From the NCBI RefSeq assembly GCF_901687125.1, contig NZ_CABFJY010000047.1, forward strand, positions 1 to 64,000: 64,000 nt of DNA. The letters are read 5' to 3'. The notes beneath the pieces were generated by a model. That model was not told where the DNA came from and did not search any database. It was given only the letters and a program-made list of their open reading frames with translations. Below, piece after piece: positions 56,056-64,000 of the stretch. Source of the DNA: Actinobacillus vicugnae. GTDB lineage: Bacteria > Pseudomonadota > Gammaproteobacteria > Enterobacterales > Pasteurellaceae. A program made the position numbers and the translations under genes. How positions within the stretch are numbered: position 1 is the first letter of the stretch; every line of letters starts with the position of its first letter.

Positions 56056-56759
56056 TGAACTGCATTTATTACGGCGAACAAGCGATTCGCTTTATCCGCA
56101 AATCGCACAAGGCACAAAAGGTAAAGATTCAAATTAAACCCAATGGCGAAGTTTGGGTGTTCGCCCCTGTAGAATTAAGTGAAGATGAGCTTAAAACCAC
56201 ATTGCAAAAACGTAGCCGTTGGATAATGCAGAAATTGCAAAATTTACCGCAAAACCCACCGCTTGCACGCCAATATCTCAGCGGAGAAAGCCATTTTTAC
56301 CTTGGCAGACGTTATCAGCTTAAAGTGCTTGAAAACCAAAGTGTGCCTGTGGTCAGCCTAAAACAAGGGCAATTAACCGTGAGCGTAAAAGCCAAAAGTG
56401 CGGTTAAAATTCAAAAAGTTTTAAACCAATGGTATCGCAAGCGTGCCGAAATCATTTTTGCTAAACGCTTAACAATGCTTGCCGAACGCACTTTATGGCT
56501 GACAGAAATTCCACAAATTCGCCTACGTACAATGAAAACCCAATGGGGCAACTGCTCCCCCTTTGGTGCGATAACCTTAAACCCGAATTTAGTCAAAGCC
56601 CCCACAGAGTGCATTGATTATGTGATTCTGCACGAACTCTGCCACCTCGTACACCACAACCACAGCCCCGATTTCTATCGCCTAATGACACAGGTAATGC
56701 CGAATTGGCGGGATATGAAAATGCGGTTGGAAAAGCGAGTAACAAGCGGTCGAATTTGA
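56055..56759 (+). CDS. YgjP-type zinc metallopeptidase (DUF45/M48-like)
   Basis: 234 residues from ATG 56055, coupled to hsdR. The zinc motif is HELCHLVHHNH (HExxH plus a third His), preceded by TQWGNCSPFGAITLNPNLVKAP, the strand typical of YgjP/DUF45 proteins. Such genes commonly close type I restriction operons; their role there is not known. Its 3' end contains the uptake pair that forms the terminator, the stop TGA lying inside the hairpin. Confidence 0.87.
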   Translation: MNCIYYGEQAIRFIRKSHKAQKVKIQIKPNGEVWVFAPVELSEDELKTTLQKRSRWIMQKLQNLPQNPPLARQYLSGESHFYLGRRYQLKVLENQSVPVVSLKQGQLTVSVKAKSAVKIQKVLNQWYRKRAEIIFAKRLTMLAERTLWLTEIPQIRLRTMKTQWGNCSPFGAITLNPNLVKAPTECIDYVILHELCHLVHHNHSPDFYRLMTQVMPNWRDMKMRLEKRVTSGRI

Positions 56760-56772
56760 CCGCTTATTTTTT
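56744..56772 (+). terminator. Terminator of the restriction operon (uptake-signal pair)
   Basis: AAGCGGTC (56744-56751), loop GAATTT, GACCGCTT (56758-56765), then ATTTTTTT. It overlaps the end of the metallopeptidase gene. Confidence 0.9.
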
Positions 56773-56781
56773 TAAGGCTTC

Positions 56782-57717
56782 CTACGCCCAAAAATACCGC
56801 ACAATATGGAAGAAAATCGGGGCGGAGAAACAGAGTGAATCCATTCTATCAAGCATTCCACCGTGTCCGCTGATAATATTACCCCAGTCTTTAACTTGTA
56901 AATCACGCTTGATTGCCGACATCACTAGCCCACCTAAAAAGCCCATTAAGCAAATCACTAAGCCCACCGCAAAGGCTTGCCACGGGGTAAATGGCGTGAG
57001 CCAATATAAACTCATTGCCAGTAGGCTAGCACTTAATACGCCACCGACAAAACCCACCACAGTTTTAGAGGGCGAAAGTGTTGGGGCGATTTTGCGTTTG
57101 CCAAAAAGTTTGCCCCACACATATTGCAATACATCGCTTGATTGTACGATTAAAATTAAGAACAACATCAGCAAAATACCGCCACCTTCAAAGCCTTCAA
57201 TCTCTAACGAAAGCAATGCTGGGATATGCGAAATACAGAATACGCTAATCATCAACGCCCATTGCATTTTGGTTGAGCGAGATAAAAAGTGGGAAATATC
57301 GCCTGAAAGCGAAGCTAAAATTGGCAACAATAAAAAGCTGTAAACAGGGATAAAAATCGTCCACATTGTGTACCAATCAAGCCAAATTAGCAGATATTGC
57401 AGCGGTAGCACCACATAAAAACAGGCAACTAAAGCAATATGATCGCCACGTCTGATATAAATTAATGAGAGAAACTCACGCAACGCTGCGAAGGAAATCA
57501 AAAAGAACAATAAAATCACCGCACTTTTGCCCAAAAATACAAAGCAGAAGATAATTAAAATCATCACCCACCACGCATTGATGCGATCGGTTAAATTGTC
57601 AATCACGGCGTGCGGTTGCTTTTTAGCCACCACCGTTTTCAAAATGTAAGTAATGCTTGAGGCAACAAATAATACGGCTAACAGCCCTAAAAATAGGCTA
57701 AAAATAGTGAATGTCAT
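56782..57717 (-). CDS. CdsA-like phosphatidate cytidylyltransferase
   Basis: 311 residues, about eight membrane helices, with the family signature near the end: SAIKRDLQVKDWGNIISGHGGMLDRMDS. It makes CDP-diacylglycerol. The presence of a plsC-like gene coupled just upstream resembles the accessory YnbB-type CdsA rather than the essential cdsA of the uppS-cdsA-rseP cluster. Start overlaps the upstream stop by one base (TAATG). Because that upstream gene has lost its 5' end, this gene may have lost its promoter. Confidence 0.85.
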   Translation of the reverse strand: MTFTIFSLFLGLLAVLFVASSITYILKTVVAKKQPHAVIDNLTDRINAWWVMILIIFCFVFLGKSAVILLFFLISFAALREFLSLIYIRRGDHIALVACFYVVLPLQYLLIWLDWYTMWTIFIPVYSFLLLPILASLSGDISHFLSRSTKMQWALMISVFCISHIPALLSLEIEGFEGGGILLMLFLILIVQSSDVLQYVWGKLFGKRKIAPTLSPSKTVVGFVGGVLSASLLAMSLYWLTPFTPWQAFAVGLVICLMGFLGGLVMSAIKRDLQVKDWGNIISGHGGMLDRMDSLCFSAPIFFHIVRYFWA

Positions 57718-58238
57718 TATGCGCCCCCTTTTGGATTAAGTGCGAGTAAGGCTTGTTCCATTTTATGTAAAAATTCCGCCTTTTCTTCTTGTTGATAATA
57801 TTCTGCTTCGCCTAAATACAATTCACATAATAATGGCACAGGCAAAAAATGCCCTTTCGGCAGCACGTGATTAATGTTAGCAATCCAAATCGGGCGCATT
57901 GGCAAGGCTGGATTTTGTTTGGCTAAATAATACAGCCCCTTGCGAAAGGGTTGCAGCGGAATATCGTCATCGGTTTTACGTGTACCTTCAGGGAAAATAA
58001 TCAACGAATGAGTTTCTAATGCCTCACTCATTTGATCGATTGCGAGTTGTGGATTTTCACCATTGCGTTCAATCAACAACATATTAAACACATTATGTGC
58101 CAAAAAACGGCGAATTTTGCCTTTATTCCAATAATCCGCCCCCGCAACTGGGCGTAAAGATTGACGTACTTCATAAGGCATTGAAATCCACAGCAACATA
58201 AAATCGGCGTGGCTGGTGTGATTTGCATAATAAATACG
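57717..58238 (-). pseudogene. PlsC-like 1-acylglycerol-3-phosphate acyltransferase, 5' end missing
   Basis: The catalytic motif NHTSHAD (58223-58203) and the FPEGTR block are present and in frame, and similarity can be followed back to RIYYANHTSHAD at 58238, but before that the sequence belongs to the opposite-strand bcr-like gene. An internal ATG at 58199 would exclude the catalytic His. Relatives have about 70-100 more residues with a membrane helix upstream. So this is a remnant cut at the same point as its neighbour. Confidence 0.8.
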
Positions 58239-59194
58239 GTCGCAAAATACCGTTAATTATTTCCCTTGCGGTGTATATTGTGAGCACGGTGCTGATTTTA
58301 TTCTCGCCGAATATTGAAACCTTGATTGCATTGCGTTTGGTGCAAGGTTTTTCTTCAGCTGGTAGCGTGGTGATTTCTCGTGCCGTAGTGGCAGATCTCT
58401 ACGTAGGGCGTGAAATGACACGCTTTTTCGGCGCATTGATGACCATTAACGGACTTGCCCCGATTATCTCGCCAATCGTAGGTAGCTTAATGTTGGAATT
58501 TACCGACTGGCGCGGAATGTTTGTGTTACTTGCCATTATCGGCGTATTGGTGATGTTAGGCTGTTTTCGATTTTATGAATCCCTTGAGCCCTATAAACGC
58601 ATCACTACACCAGTGTTCGCCTCTTTTGGCACATTGTTTAAAGTATTGAAAAATCGAATTTTTATGCTTTATGTGTTAATCGAATCCTTCGGTTTTGCGG
58701 GAATGTTCGCCTATATCGCCGCTTCCCCTTTTATCTTCCAAGCGTTTTACGGCTTAAGCAGCTTCGCTTTTAGTTTGTGTTTTGCGGCAAACGGCGCAGC
58801 CTTGGTGATCGGTTCAAATATCGGCGGACGTTTAGTAAATGGTTTAGCGGTGAAATTAGGCGTATTTGGTGTGATCATCAGCTCAATTTATGTGGCATTC
58901 GCACTATTCACTCAAATCAATGTATGGTTGCTTGAGCTCGGTTTCTTCGTGCAATTATTAACCCTCGGCTTAATGCTTCCCGCACTTTCTACACTCGCAA
59001 TGAGTGCCGAGAAAGAATGCGCTGGCAGTGCTTCAGCATTAATCGGCTTTGTAGTATTCGTATTTGGGGCGATTATTTCACCATTGGTGGGCATTGGGGA
59101 TATTTTTGTTTCGAGTGCCATTGCTATTTTTGTAAGCAGTGTATTCACCTTATGGTGCTATTTTGCGGTAAGAAAAGAAATTACCGAAGAATAG
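58231..59194 (+). pseudogene. Bcr/CflA-type multidrug MFS transporter, 5' end missing
   Basis: About 320 residues. Opens inside the conserved motif A loop (KYGRKIPLIISL), where Bcr-type proteins normally read GPLSDKYGRK after two membrane helices; those first ~75 residues are absent. The rest is clean: LRLVQGFSSAGSVVISRAVVADLY, GAALVIGSNIGGRLV, and helices to the end. Only a TTG at 58223 could start it, with no ribosome site. Likely non-functional. Confidence 0.82.
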
Positions 59195-59195
59195 T

Positions 59196-59222
59196 AAAAA
59201 AGCCCCAATAGGGGCTTTTTTT
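59196..59222. terminator. Bidirectional terminator between bcr-like gene and ycjF
   Basis: AAAAAAGCCCC (59196-59206), loop AATA, GGGGCTTTTTT (59211-59221): a symmetric hairpin serving both convergent genes. Confidence 0.95.
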
Positions 59223-60267
59223 AAACTTTTTCTGCTTCTTTTTGCTCTGTTTTCGCAAAAATCGTACTTTTTACTGAAGCAAGTAGCTCTTGGCGAATGG
59301 CAGAAAGTTTTGGTTTTTCGCCCGCTTGGAAAGCAACAGGACGGCAAAACTCCATTGCTTTCACCCCAAGTCTAGCAGTTAATAGCCCAATGCCAATACC
59401 TTGTGCCGCACGCAGTGAAAGTTTTGCTGTAAGATTTTGCGAGAAAAATTCCATCCCCACATCGCTTACCACTTCCGTTGCACCAGCGAACACCATATTC
59501 GTTAATACCATTTTGAATAATTTTAGTCGGCTGAAATACCCCAGCTGCATGCCGTAGGTTTTGCTAATTTTGTTGACCAAAGCAATATTTCGCCATGCCA
59601 CCATTAACACATCAACCAATGCCAGCGGACTTACCGCTACAATCAGCGCATTTTCTGTCCCACTTTTAGAAATCAGTTTTTTCACCTGTTTATCCAGTGG
59701 TGTAAGCACTGTCTCACTAAATAAATAAAGCACTTCCTTGGCGTTATAAGCTTCATCTAACTGGTTCTGCCAATGTTGTTGCGAACGTTGCACACTCGGT
59801 ACATTTTTTAAATTAGCAATAATTTCATTGCAAAATGTTACCGCTTTTTGACCGCTTGTTGTGGAAAGTTCTTCTAAAAGTAATTGTTCGCTTACTTGTT
59901 GCTGTTGTTGATGTTGGCGTAAAAAAACTAGTTTACGCCATTCCCCAATAATGGCTACCACGCCAGTTAAACTGATTAAAGCAAATGCAATAGCGAAGGC
60001 AAAATAAATCCATTGGTGGGCTTGAAAAGTATCAATCAACCATTGCACACTTTGGGCAATTATCGCCACTCCAAATAGCATGAATCCAAAGAGTAATACT
60101 CTCACCCAAAAACGTGATGGTTTGAGGCTTTCTTCAACAATTAGCTCTGCTTCAACTGCCTGATATTCCTCTTCAATTTGCGTTTCGGCAGAGGCTTCAA
60201 ACTCTTGTTTAGCAATAAATTGCTGTTCTGTTGTGATTTCTTGCTCACTAAATATTTGTTTCTGCAT
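59221..60267 (-). CDS. ycjF: YcjF-family membrane protein (UPF0283)
   Basis: 348 residues. A long acidic, Glu/Gln-rich N-terminal region (about 1-47), two membrane helices (about 52-72 and 85-107), a His/Gln-rich linker (RQHQQQQQ) and the DUF697-like C-terminal domain (ENALIVAVSPLALVDVLMVAWRN, GATEVVSD). In E. coli ycjF follows ycjX, a phage-shock-linked GTPase gene; here ycjX is absent and dusC is upstream by 17 bp. Function unknown. Confidence 0.87.
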   Translation of the reverse strand: MQKQIFSEQEITTEQQFIAKQEFEASAETQIEEEYQAVEAELIVEESLKPSRFWVRVLLFGFMLFGVAIIAQSVQWLIDTFQAHQWIYFAFAIAFALISLTGVVAIIGEWRKLVFLRQHQQQQQVSEQLLLEELSTTSGQKAVTFCNEIIANLKNVPSVQRSQQHWQNQLDEAYNAKEVLYLFSETVLTPLDKQVKKLISKSGTENALIVAVSPLALVDVLMVAWRNIALVNKISKTYGMQLGYFSRLKLFKMVLTNMVFAGATEVVSDVGMEFFSQNLTAKLSLRAAQGIGIGLLTARLGVKAMEFCRPVAFQAGEKPKLSAIRQELLASVKSTIFAKTEQKEAEKV

Positions 60268-60284
60268 TTTTTTCTCTTAATAAT

Positions 60285-61250
60285 TTAGCCATTAGCGCCT
60301 TGAATCGCTCGTTCAATATGAACCTTTAGACCTTCATAGCCGTGTTCGGTTTTCAGAATTTGGAACAATTCGAGTGCTTCGGGATATTCTTTATCTAAAT
60401 AATGTAACCATTGTTTAATTCGTGCAACGTGATAAAAGCCCGAATCGTGTTCATTTTCCATATTCACATACTGAAAAAGTAGCTGTAATACTTCCTGCCA
60501 CACCATTTTAGGATGATTAAATTTCACTACTCGGCTCAAATTAGGTGTATTTAACGCTCCTCGTCCAATCATTAGGCGTGAACAAGCGGTGATATTTTGA
60601 CAATTTTTTGCTGATTCAAAATCCCAAATTTCCCCGTTAGCAATCACGGGTATCGTAAGCCGTTTTTGGATCTCACCAATCGCCTGCCAATTGATACGCT
60701 CTGCGCGATAACCATCTTGTTTAGTACGTCCGTGCACAGTAATTTCATTTGCCCCGCCTTGAACCACCGCATCAGCAATTTCGAAACATTGGCTGGCATC
60801 ATCCCAACCTAAACGCACTTTTACCGATACTATATGCTCTGCAGGAACAGCCTCACGCATTGCTTTGGTCGCGCGATAGATTAAGTCAGGATCTTTAAGC
60901 AACGATGCACCACCATTACTGCCGTTTACTGTTTTAGAAGGACAGCCACAGTTTAAATCAACACCATGTGATCCTAACTCAATCGCCAACTGTGCATTTT
61001 CCGCCAGCCATTCTGGATGTTGCCCTAATAACTGAATGCGAACAGGCGTACCTGACTCGGTAAAACCATTTTGTAATAACTCTGGTGCTAATCGATAAAA
61101 GGCTTTCTTTGGTAATTTTTGATCCACTACTCGCACAAATTCAGAAATACACAGATCATAATCATTCACAGCAGTCAGTAATTTGCGCACAAAAGGATCC
61201 AACACGCCTTGCATTGGCGCTAAAATAACTTTTGGAGTTTTATTCATCAT
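60285..61250 (-). CDS. dusC: tRNA-dihydrouridine(16) synthase DusC
   Basis: 321 residues, FMN-dependent. [26 protein letters not shown], the catalytic cysteine in [33 protein letters not shown] and IANGEIWD follow E. coli DusC closely, including the DusC-specific SEFVRVVD. Two adjacent ATGs (61250 and 61247) are equally possible starts. Confidence 0.94.
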   Translation of the reverse strand: MMNKTPKVILAPMQGVLDPFVRKLLTAVNDYDLCISEFVRVVDQKLPKKAFYRLAPELLQNGFTESGTPVRIQLLGQHPEWLAENAQLAIELGSHGVDLNCGCPSKTVNGSNGGASLLKDPDLIYRATKAMREAVPAEHIVSVKVRLGWDDASQCFEIADAVVQGGANEITVHGRTKQDGYRAERINWQAIGEIQKRLTIPVIANGEIWDFESAKNCQNITACSRLMIGRGALNTPNLSRVVKFNHPKMVWQEVLQLLFQYVNMENEHDSGFYHVARIKQWLHYLDKEYPEALELFQILKTEHGYEGLKVHIERAIQGANG

Positions 61251-61268
61251 TTTTATTCAGCAAAAACA

Positions 61269-61311
61269 AAGCGGTCAATTTTTGCAAAAGTTTTACGAAA
61301 AATGACCGCTT
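61269..61311. terminator. Inverted uptake-signal pair between djlA and dusC
   Basis: AAGCGGTC (61269-61276) and GACCGCTT (61304-61311) with AATTTTTGC pairing further in. It lies after djlA and before dusC on the minus strand, so it probably ends djlA. Confidence 0.65.
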
Positions 61312-61323
61312 ACCATATTAATA

Positions 61324-62199
61324 TTATTTCCAGCCTTTTACCTTACAAATTAAATCATAAGCGGCTTGAATTTGTTGCGCTTTTTCTTTTGCCAGCTCCA
61401 TCATCTCATCAGGTAAACCTTTTGCTGCTAATTTATCAGGATGATGTTCATTCATCAATTTACGATAAGCACGTTTTACTGCCGTTTGATCGTCCGCTGC
61501 CGTAACACCTAATACTTTATAAGCTGCATCAATACTTGGCGCACTGCTATTAGTTTGGCGATAGTTTCCATAACCACCTTGAGCTTGCTGATAAGTACCA
61601 CTTTGTTGATGATATTGCTCTTGGTAAAAACCGCCGCCCGTTCTAAATTGTTGCGCTGCCATCACCATTGCAATCATTTGTTCGAATTGGAAACGACTCA
61701 TCCCCATCGTTTCTGCAATGGTAAACAGAATTTGCTGTTCATTTGCATCTAATTGCCCATCTTGTAAAGCCGCTTGCATTTGCACTTCCACAAAAAAGCG
61801 TAATAAATCTGCACGCTGACCACAAGCCTCACGAAATTCTTGAATAACTTGGCGAAGAGGAAAATCAGCATCTTTACCTAAAGTAAAAGCTTGCTGTGCG
61901 AGTTGTTGTGCATTCGCATCTAATTTAAGGCGACTCATCAGTTGGCGTGCTAAATGGATATCATCTTCGGTTACTCTGCCTTTTGCTTTAGCAATATGAC
62001 CTAATACTGCAAATGTTGTTTGAGTAAAAAGTAACTGACGAGTAAGATTCTTACCAAACAGTGTTGAACGAACTGAACCTAACTCATAAAGTTTTTTGTC
62101 CGCAAGATGCCCAATAAAAGCACCTAATAATCCACCAAAAAGGCCATGAAAAAGTTGATAGCCTAAGAAGAATCCAATAATTTTTCCGATAAATTGCAT
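61324..62199 (-). CDS. djlA: Membrane-anchored DnaJ-like co-chaperone DjlA
   Basis: 291 residues. N-terminal membrane helix with Gly-rich dimerisation pattern (FLGYQLFHGLFGGLLGAFIG), a TerB-like central domain (about 50-190), a Gln/Gly/Tyr-rich linker and a C-terminal J domain with HPD in MNEHHPDKLAAKG. DjlA stimulates DnaK and affects capsule regulation in E. coli. Complete. Confidence 0.95.
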   Translation of the reverse strand: MQFIGKIIGFFLGYQLFHGLFGGLLGAFIGHLADKKLYELGSVRSTLFGKNLTRQLLFTQTTFAVLGHIAKAKGRVTEDDIHLARQLMSRLKLDANAQQLAQQAFTLGKDADFPLRQVIQEFREACGQRADLLRFFVEVQMQAALQDGQLDANEQQILFTIAETMGMSRFQFEQMIAMVMAAQQFRTGGGFYQEQYHQQSGTYQQAQGGYGNYRQTNSSAPSIDAAYKVLGVTAADDQTAVKRAYRKLMNEHHPDKLAAKGLPDEMMELAKEKAQQIQAAYDLICKVKGWK

Positions 62200-62504
62200 T
62201 TGTTATCCTTGTTTATTGCCAGACGAATATAGTATCAGTCTATTTTAGCCTAAAATACTGAAAATAGAATTAAATCTTTGTTGCATATTGCTTATCATAC
62301 AATACTGTTCCTATACGCCTTTCGAGTACACCTCTCAAACAAAGAGAGGTTATTATGGGAGACAGATCAAGAACAAAGCGTATCGCTCAAATAAAATATG
62401 TTTATTTCAATTTGTAAAATTGATGCAAAATTCGACCGCTTATAAACAAATAAAGCCCTGAAAATCAGGGCTTTATTTTTTGTCTTGAGTAATTAGATTA
62501 CAAA
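62200..62504. other. Gap between pal and djlA; hairpin and possible 20-codon ORF
   Basis: About 305 bp. ACCTCTC-AAACAAA-GAGAGGT forms a hairpin around 62330-62350, and directly after it ATG 62355 opens a 20-codon frame (MGDRSRTKRIAQIKYVYFNL) to TAA at 62417, with GAGAGG seven bases ahead. It may be chance, a tiny protein or part of an RNA. An uptake half-core (GACCGCTT) is at about 62434, and the pal terminator closes the region. I see no larger gene. Confidence 0.35.
62448..62480. terminator. Terminator after pal
   Basis: GCCCTGA (62455-62461), loop AAA, TCAGGGC (62465-62471), extended by AAATAAA/TTTATTT. T-rich on both sides, so it may work in both directions. Confidence 0.85.
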
Positions 62505-62966
62505 TTAGTATTCTAATACTGCACGACGGTTTTTAGCGTAGTCAGCTTCAGTGTGACCTAACACAGCTGGTTTTTCTTCACCGTAAGAAACAGTTGAAAC
62601 TTGGTTAGCACCTTTAGTTGCTAAATAGTTTTTAACTGCATCTGCACGACGTTGACCTAATGCGATGTTGTACTCTGGAGTACCACGTTCGTCAGCGTGA
62701 CCAGCAACTGTTACTTTACCATTTGAAGATGTTAAGTATGCAGCGTGTGCATCTAAAAGTTGTTGGTACTCACCTTCAACTGCATAGCTATCGAAACCGA
62801 AGTATACAGTGTTGTAACGAGTTTGTAAGTCTTCAGCAGTCATACCACCGAATTGAGCTGCTGCGTTAGCATTTGCATTTGCGTTAGCGTTGTCTGATGA
62901 GCTGCTGCAAGCTGCTAATACGAATGCTGGTGCCGCAATCATCAATACTTTAGCTAGTTTTTTCAT
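62505..62966 (-). CDS. pal: Peptidoglycan-associated lipoprotein Pal (P6)
   Basis: 153 residues. Lipobox LAAC (Cys20), a low-complexity linker of alternating Asn-Ala ([11 protein letters not shown]), then the OmpA-like peptidoglycan-binding domain with [39 protein letters not shown] and NRRAVLEY. It ties the outer membrane to peptidoglycan and works with TolB and TolQRA in cell division. The Asn-Ala linker is encoded by near-repeated GC(A/G)AA(T/C) units. H. influenzae P6 is the counterpart. Confidence 0.97.
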   Translation of the reverse strand: MKKLAKVLMIAAPAFVLAACSSSSDNANANANANAAAQFGGMTAEDLQTRYNTVYFGFDSYAVEGEYQQLLDAHAAYLTSSNGKVTVAGHADERGTPEYNIALGQRRADAVKNYLATKGANQVSTVSYGEEKPAVLGHTEADYAKNRRAVLEY

Positions 62967-62990
62967 TTGTTGCTCCTAAAAAGAATTTTA

Positions 62991-64000
62991 TTATTTAGTC
63001 AAATACGGTGACCAAGCAGGAAACTTAAATTGTCCACCTGCTCCCGGCAAGTTAGCTTTGAAACGGCCATCTGCGGACACCAATTGTAGCACTTTGCTCG
63101 TACCTTTGGTAGAGCTATAAATAACCATAATACCATTCGGTGAAATACTTGGACTTTCGTCTAAGAACGTTGAACTCAATACTTCTGTGCCACCCGAAGC
63201 GAGATCGCGTTTCACAACTTTATCACCAGCAATCATGATTAAACTCTTACCATCAGATGATACTTTAGCATTATAGCTACCGCGCCCGCCCATTGGACTT
63301 GCACCACCACCTGATGAACTCATTCTATACACTTGTGGAGAACCTGCTCGGTCTGACGTGAAGTAGATTGTATTACCATCTGGAGACCAACTTGGTTCTG
63401 TATTATTGCCTGCATTTGCAGTTAATTTAAAAGGCTTACCGCCACTAGCATTTACTACATAAATATCTAACTCACCGTCTTGATTTGATGCAAATGCAAT
63501 ACGAGAGCCATCTGGAGAAAATGCTGGTGCGCCATTATGACCACGTAATGCAGCCACTACACGACGAGAACCTGAACGTAAATCATGCACAACAACTTGT
63601 GCTTTTTTGTTTTCAAAAGTTACGTAAGCTAAACGGCTACCATCTGGGGACCATTCTGGCGACATTAACGGCTCTTTACTTTTTACCACCGTAAATGCGT
63701 TATAACCATCGTAATCTGATACACGTAATTCATAAGATGATACACCACGTTGGACAACATACGCAATTTTTGTTCTGAACGCACCACGAATTTGTGTAAT
63801 TTTTTCAAACACTTGATCACTTACCGTGTGAGCGCCTTGACGGATCTGTGCCGCTGGTACATTAAATGAACCTTGTGCAAGTACTGCTGCTGGGTTGCTT
63901 AATGTATCCACTAATTGATAAGCCACATTATAGCCACCACCTGTTGGTGTTACTTGACCAACAACAATGGTATCGACTCCAATATCTGTCCATTGTTGAG
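62991..64000 (-). CDS. tolB: Tol-Pal system protein TolB, 5' end beyond the window
   Basis: About 336 C-terminal residues are inside the window; the frame stays open to 64000 (reading [31 protein letters not shown] from the edge). Repeated beta-propeller motifs are clear: [81 protein letters not shown]. Periplasmic partner of Pal, 24 bp upstream of it in the usual tolB-pal order. Confidence 0.96.
   Translation of the reverse strand, partial: QQWTDIGVDTIVVGQVTPTGGGYNVAYQLVDTLSNPAAVLAQGSFNVPAAQIRQGAHTVSDQVFEKITQIRGAFRTKIAYVVQRGVSSYELRVSDYDGYNAFTVVKSKEPLMSPEWSPDGSRLAYVTFENKKAQVVVHDLRSGSRRVVAALRGHNGAPAFSPDGSRIAFASNQDGELDIYVVNASGGKPFKLTANAGNNTEPSWSPDGNTIYFTSDRAGSPQVYRMSSSGGGASPMGGRGSYNAKVSSDGKSLIMIAGDKVVKRDLASGGTEVLSSTFLDESPSISPNGIMVIYSSTKGTSKVLQLVSADGRFKANLPGAGGQFKFPAWSPYLTK

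Noticed and set aside
56705..57343. A 212-codon open frame on the plus strand
   Set aside because: It is antisense to the cdsA-like gene, begins within the metallopeptidase gene and has no recognisable domain or ribosome site.

Overview
The window looks like a chromosomal segment of a member of the Pasteurellaceae (Gammaproteobacteria). It is AT-rich, nearly every housekeeping protein is of gammaproteobacterial type, and DNA-uptake signal cores recur throughout, often as inverted pairs that double as terminators. The commonest core is the ACAAGCGGT(C) form known from the Actinobacillus pleuropneumoniae / Mannheimia / Haemophilus ducreyi branch, but the H. influenzae-type AAGTGCGGT also occurs about ten times. 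Species cannot be named from the sequence alone.

Layout. 0-8 kb: respiratory formate dehydrogenase-N (fdnGHI, selenocysteine-containing), with the maturation genes fdhD (divergent, coupled to an AEC permease) and fdhE. 8-15.6 kb: ppc, then the LPS-transport block lptC-lptA-lptB with ptsN and rapZ (no rpoN or hpf between them), then ubiI. 15.7-17.4 kb: three paralogous small lipoproteins in a row, one with an (Ala-Pro) tail encoded by a hexanucleotide repeat. 17.5-21.4 kb: ubiH, nudJ, selD (itself a selenoprotein) and, divergently, prfB with its programmed +1 frameshift. 21.5-27.8 kb: an orphan type VI secretion effector module on the minus strand: a frameshifted DUF4123 adaptor, a VasX-like membrane toxin, two near-duplicate two-helix membrane proteins (probable immunity) and a truncated third copy. 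28-45 kb: ordinary chromosome (second AEC permease, MetE-like protein, pyrE, rlmJ, ampD, rluA, rapA, a small secreted protein, dgt, rlmD, tRNA-Asn, moeB, moeA, MarC-family protein, yheS), with two candidate tandem small RNAs at 32.7-33.2 kb. 45.3-56.8 kb: a composite type I restriction-modification island (half-size S subunit, dinD, hsdM, AlbA_2/Schlafen-type protein, broken full-length hsdS, DUF4062 protein, hsdR, YgjP-type metallopeptidase). 56.8-64 kb: cdsA-like gene, a plsC-like fragment and a bcr-like fragment that truncate each other at one point, then ycjF, dusC, djlA, pal and the 3' part of tolB.

Several genes serve one theme. FdnG needs molybdopterin guanine dinucleotide (moeA, moeB), sulfur transfer (fdhD), assembly help (fdhE) and selenocysteine, whose selenophosphate donor is SelD. 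Both selenoprotein genes carry an in-frame TGA followed 11-12 nt later by a short hairpin with a bulged U and a G/U-containing loop.

The places most worth a second look are the toxin/immunity module at 21.7-27.8 kb (immunity paralogues differ almost only between their two membrane helices), the defence island at 45-57 kb (113-bp direct repeats around the AlbA_2 gene, a palindromic MITE-like element just upstream of a doubly frameshifted hsdS), the reciprocal gene truncation at 58.23 kb, and the tandem small-RNA candidates at 32.75-33.2 kb.
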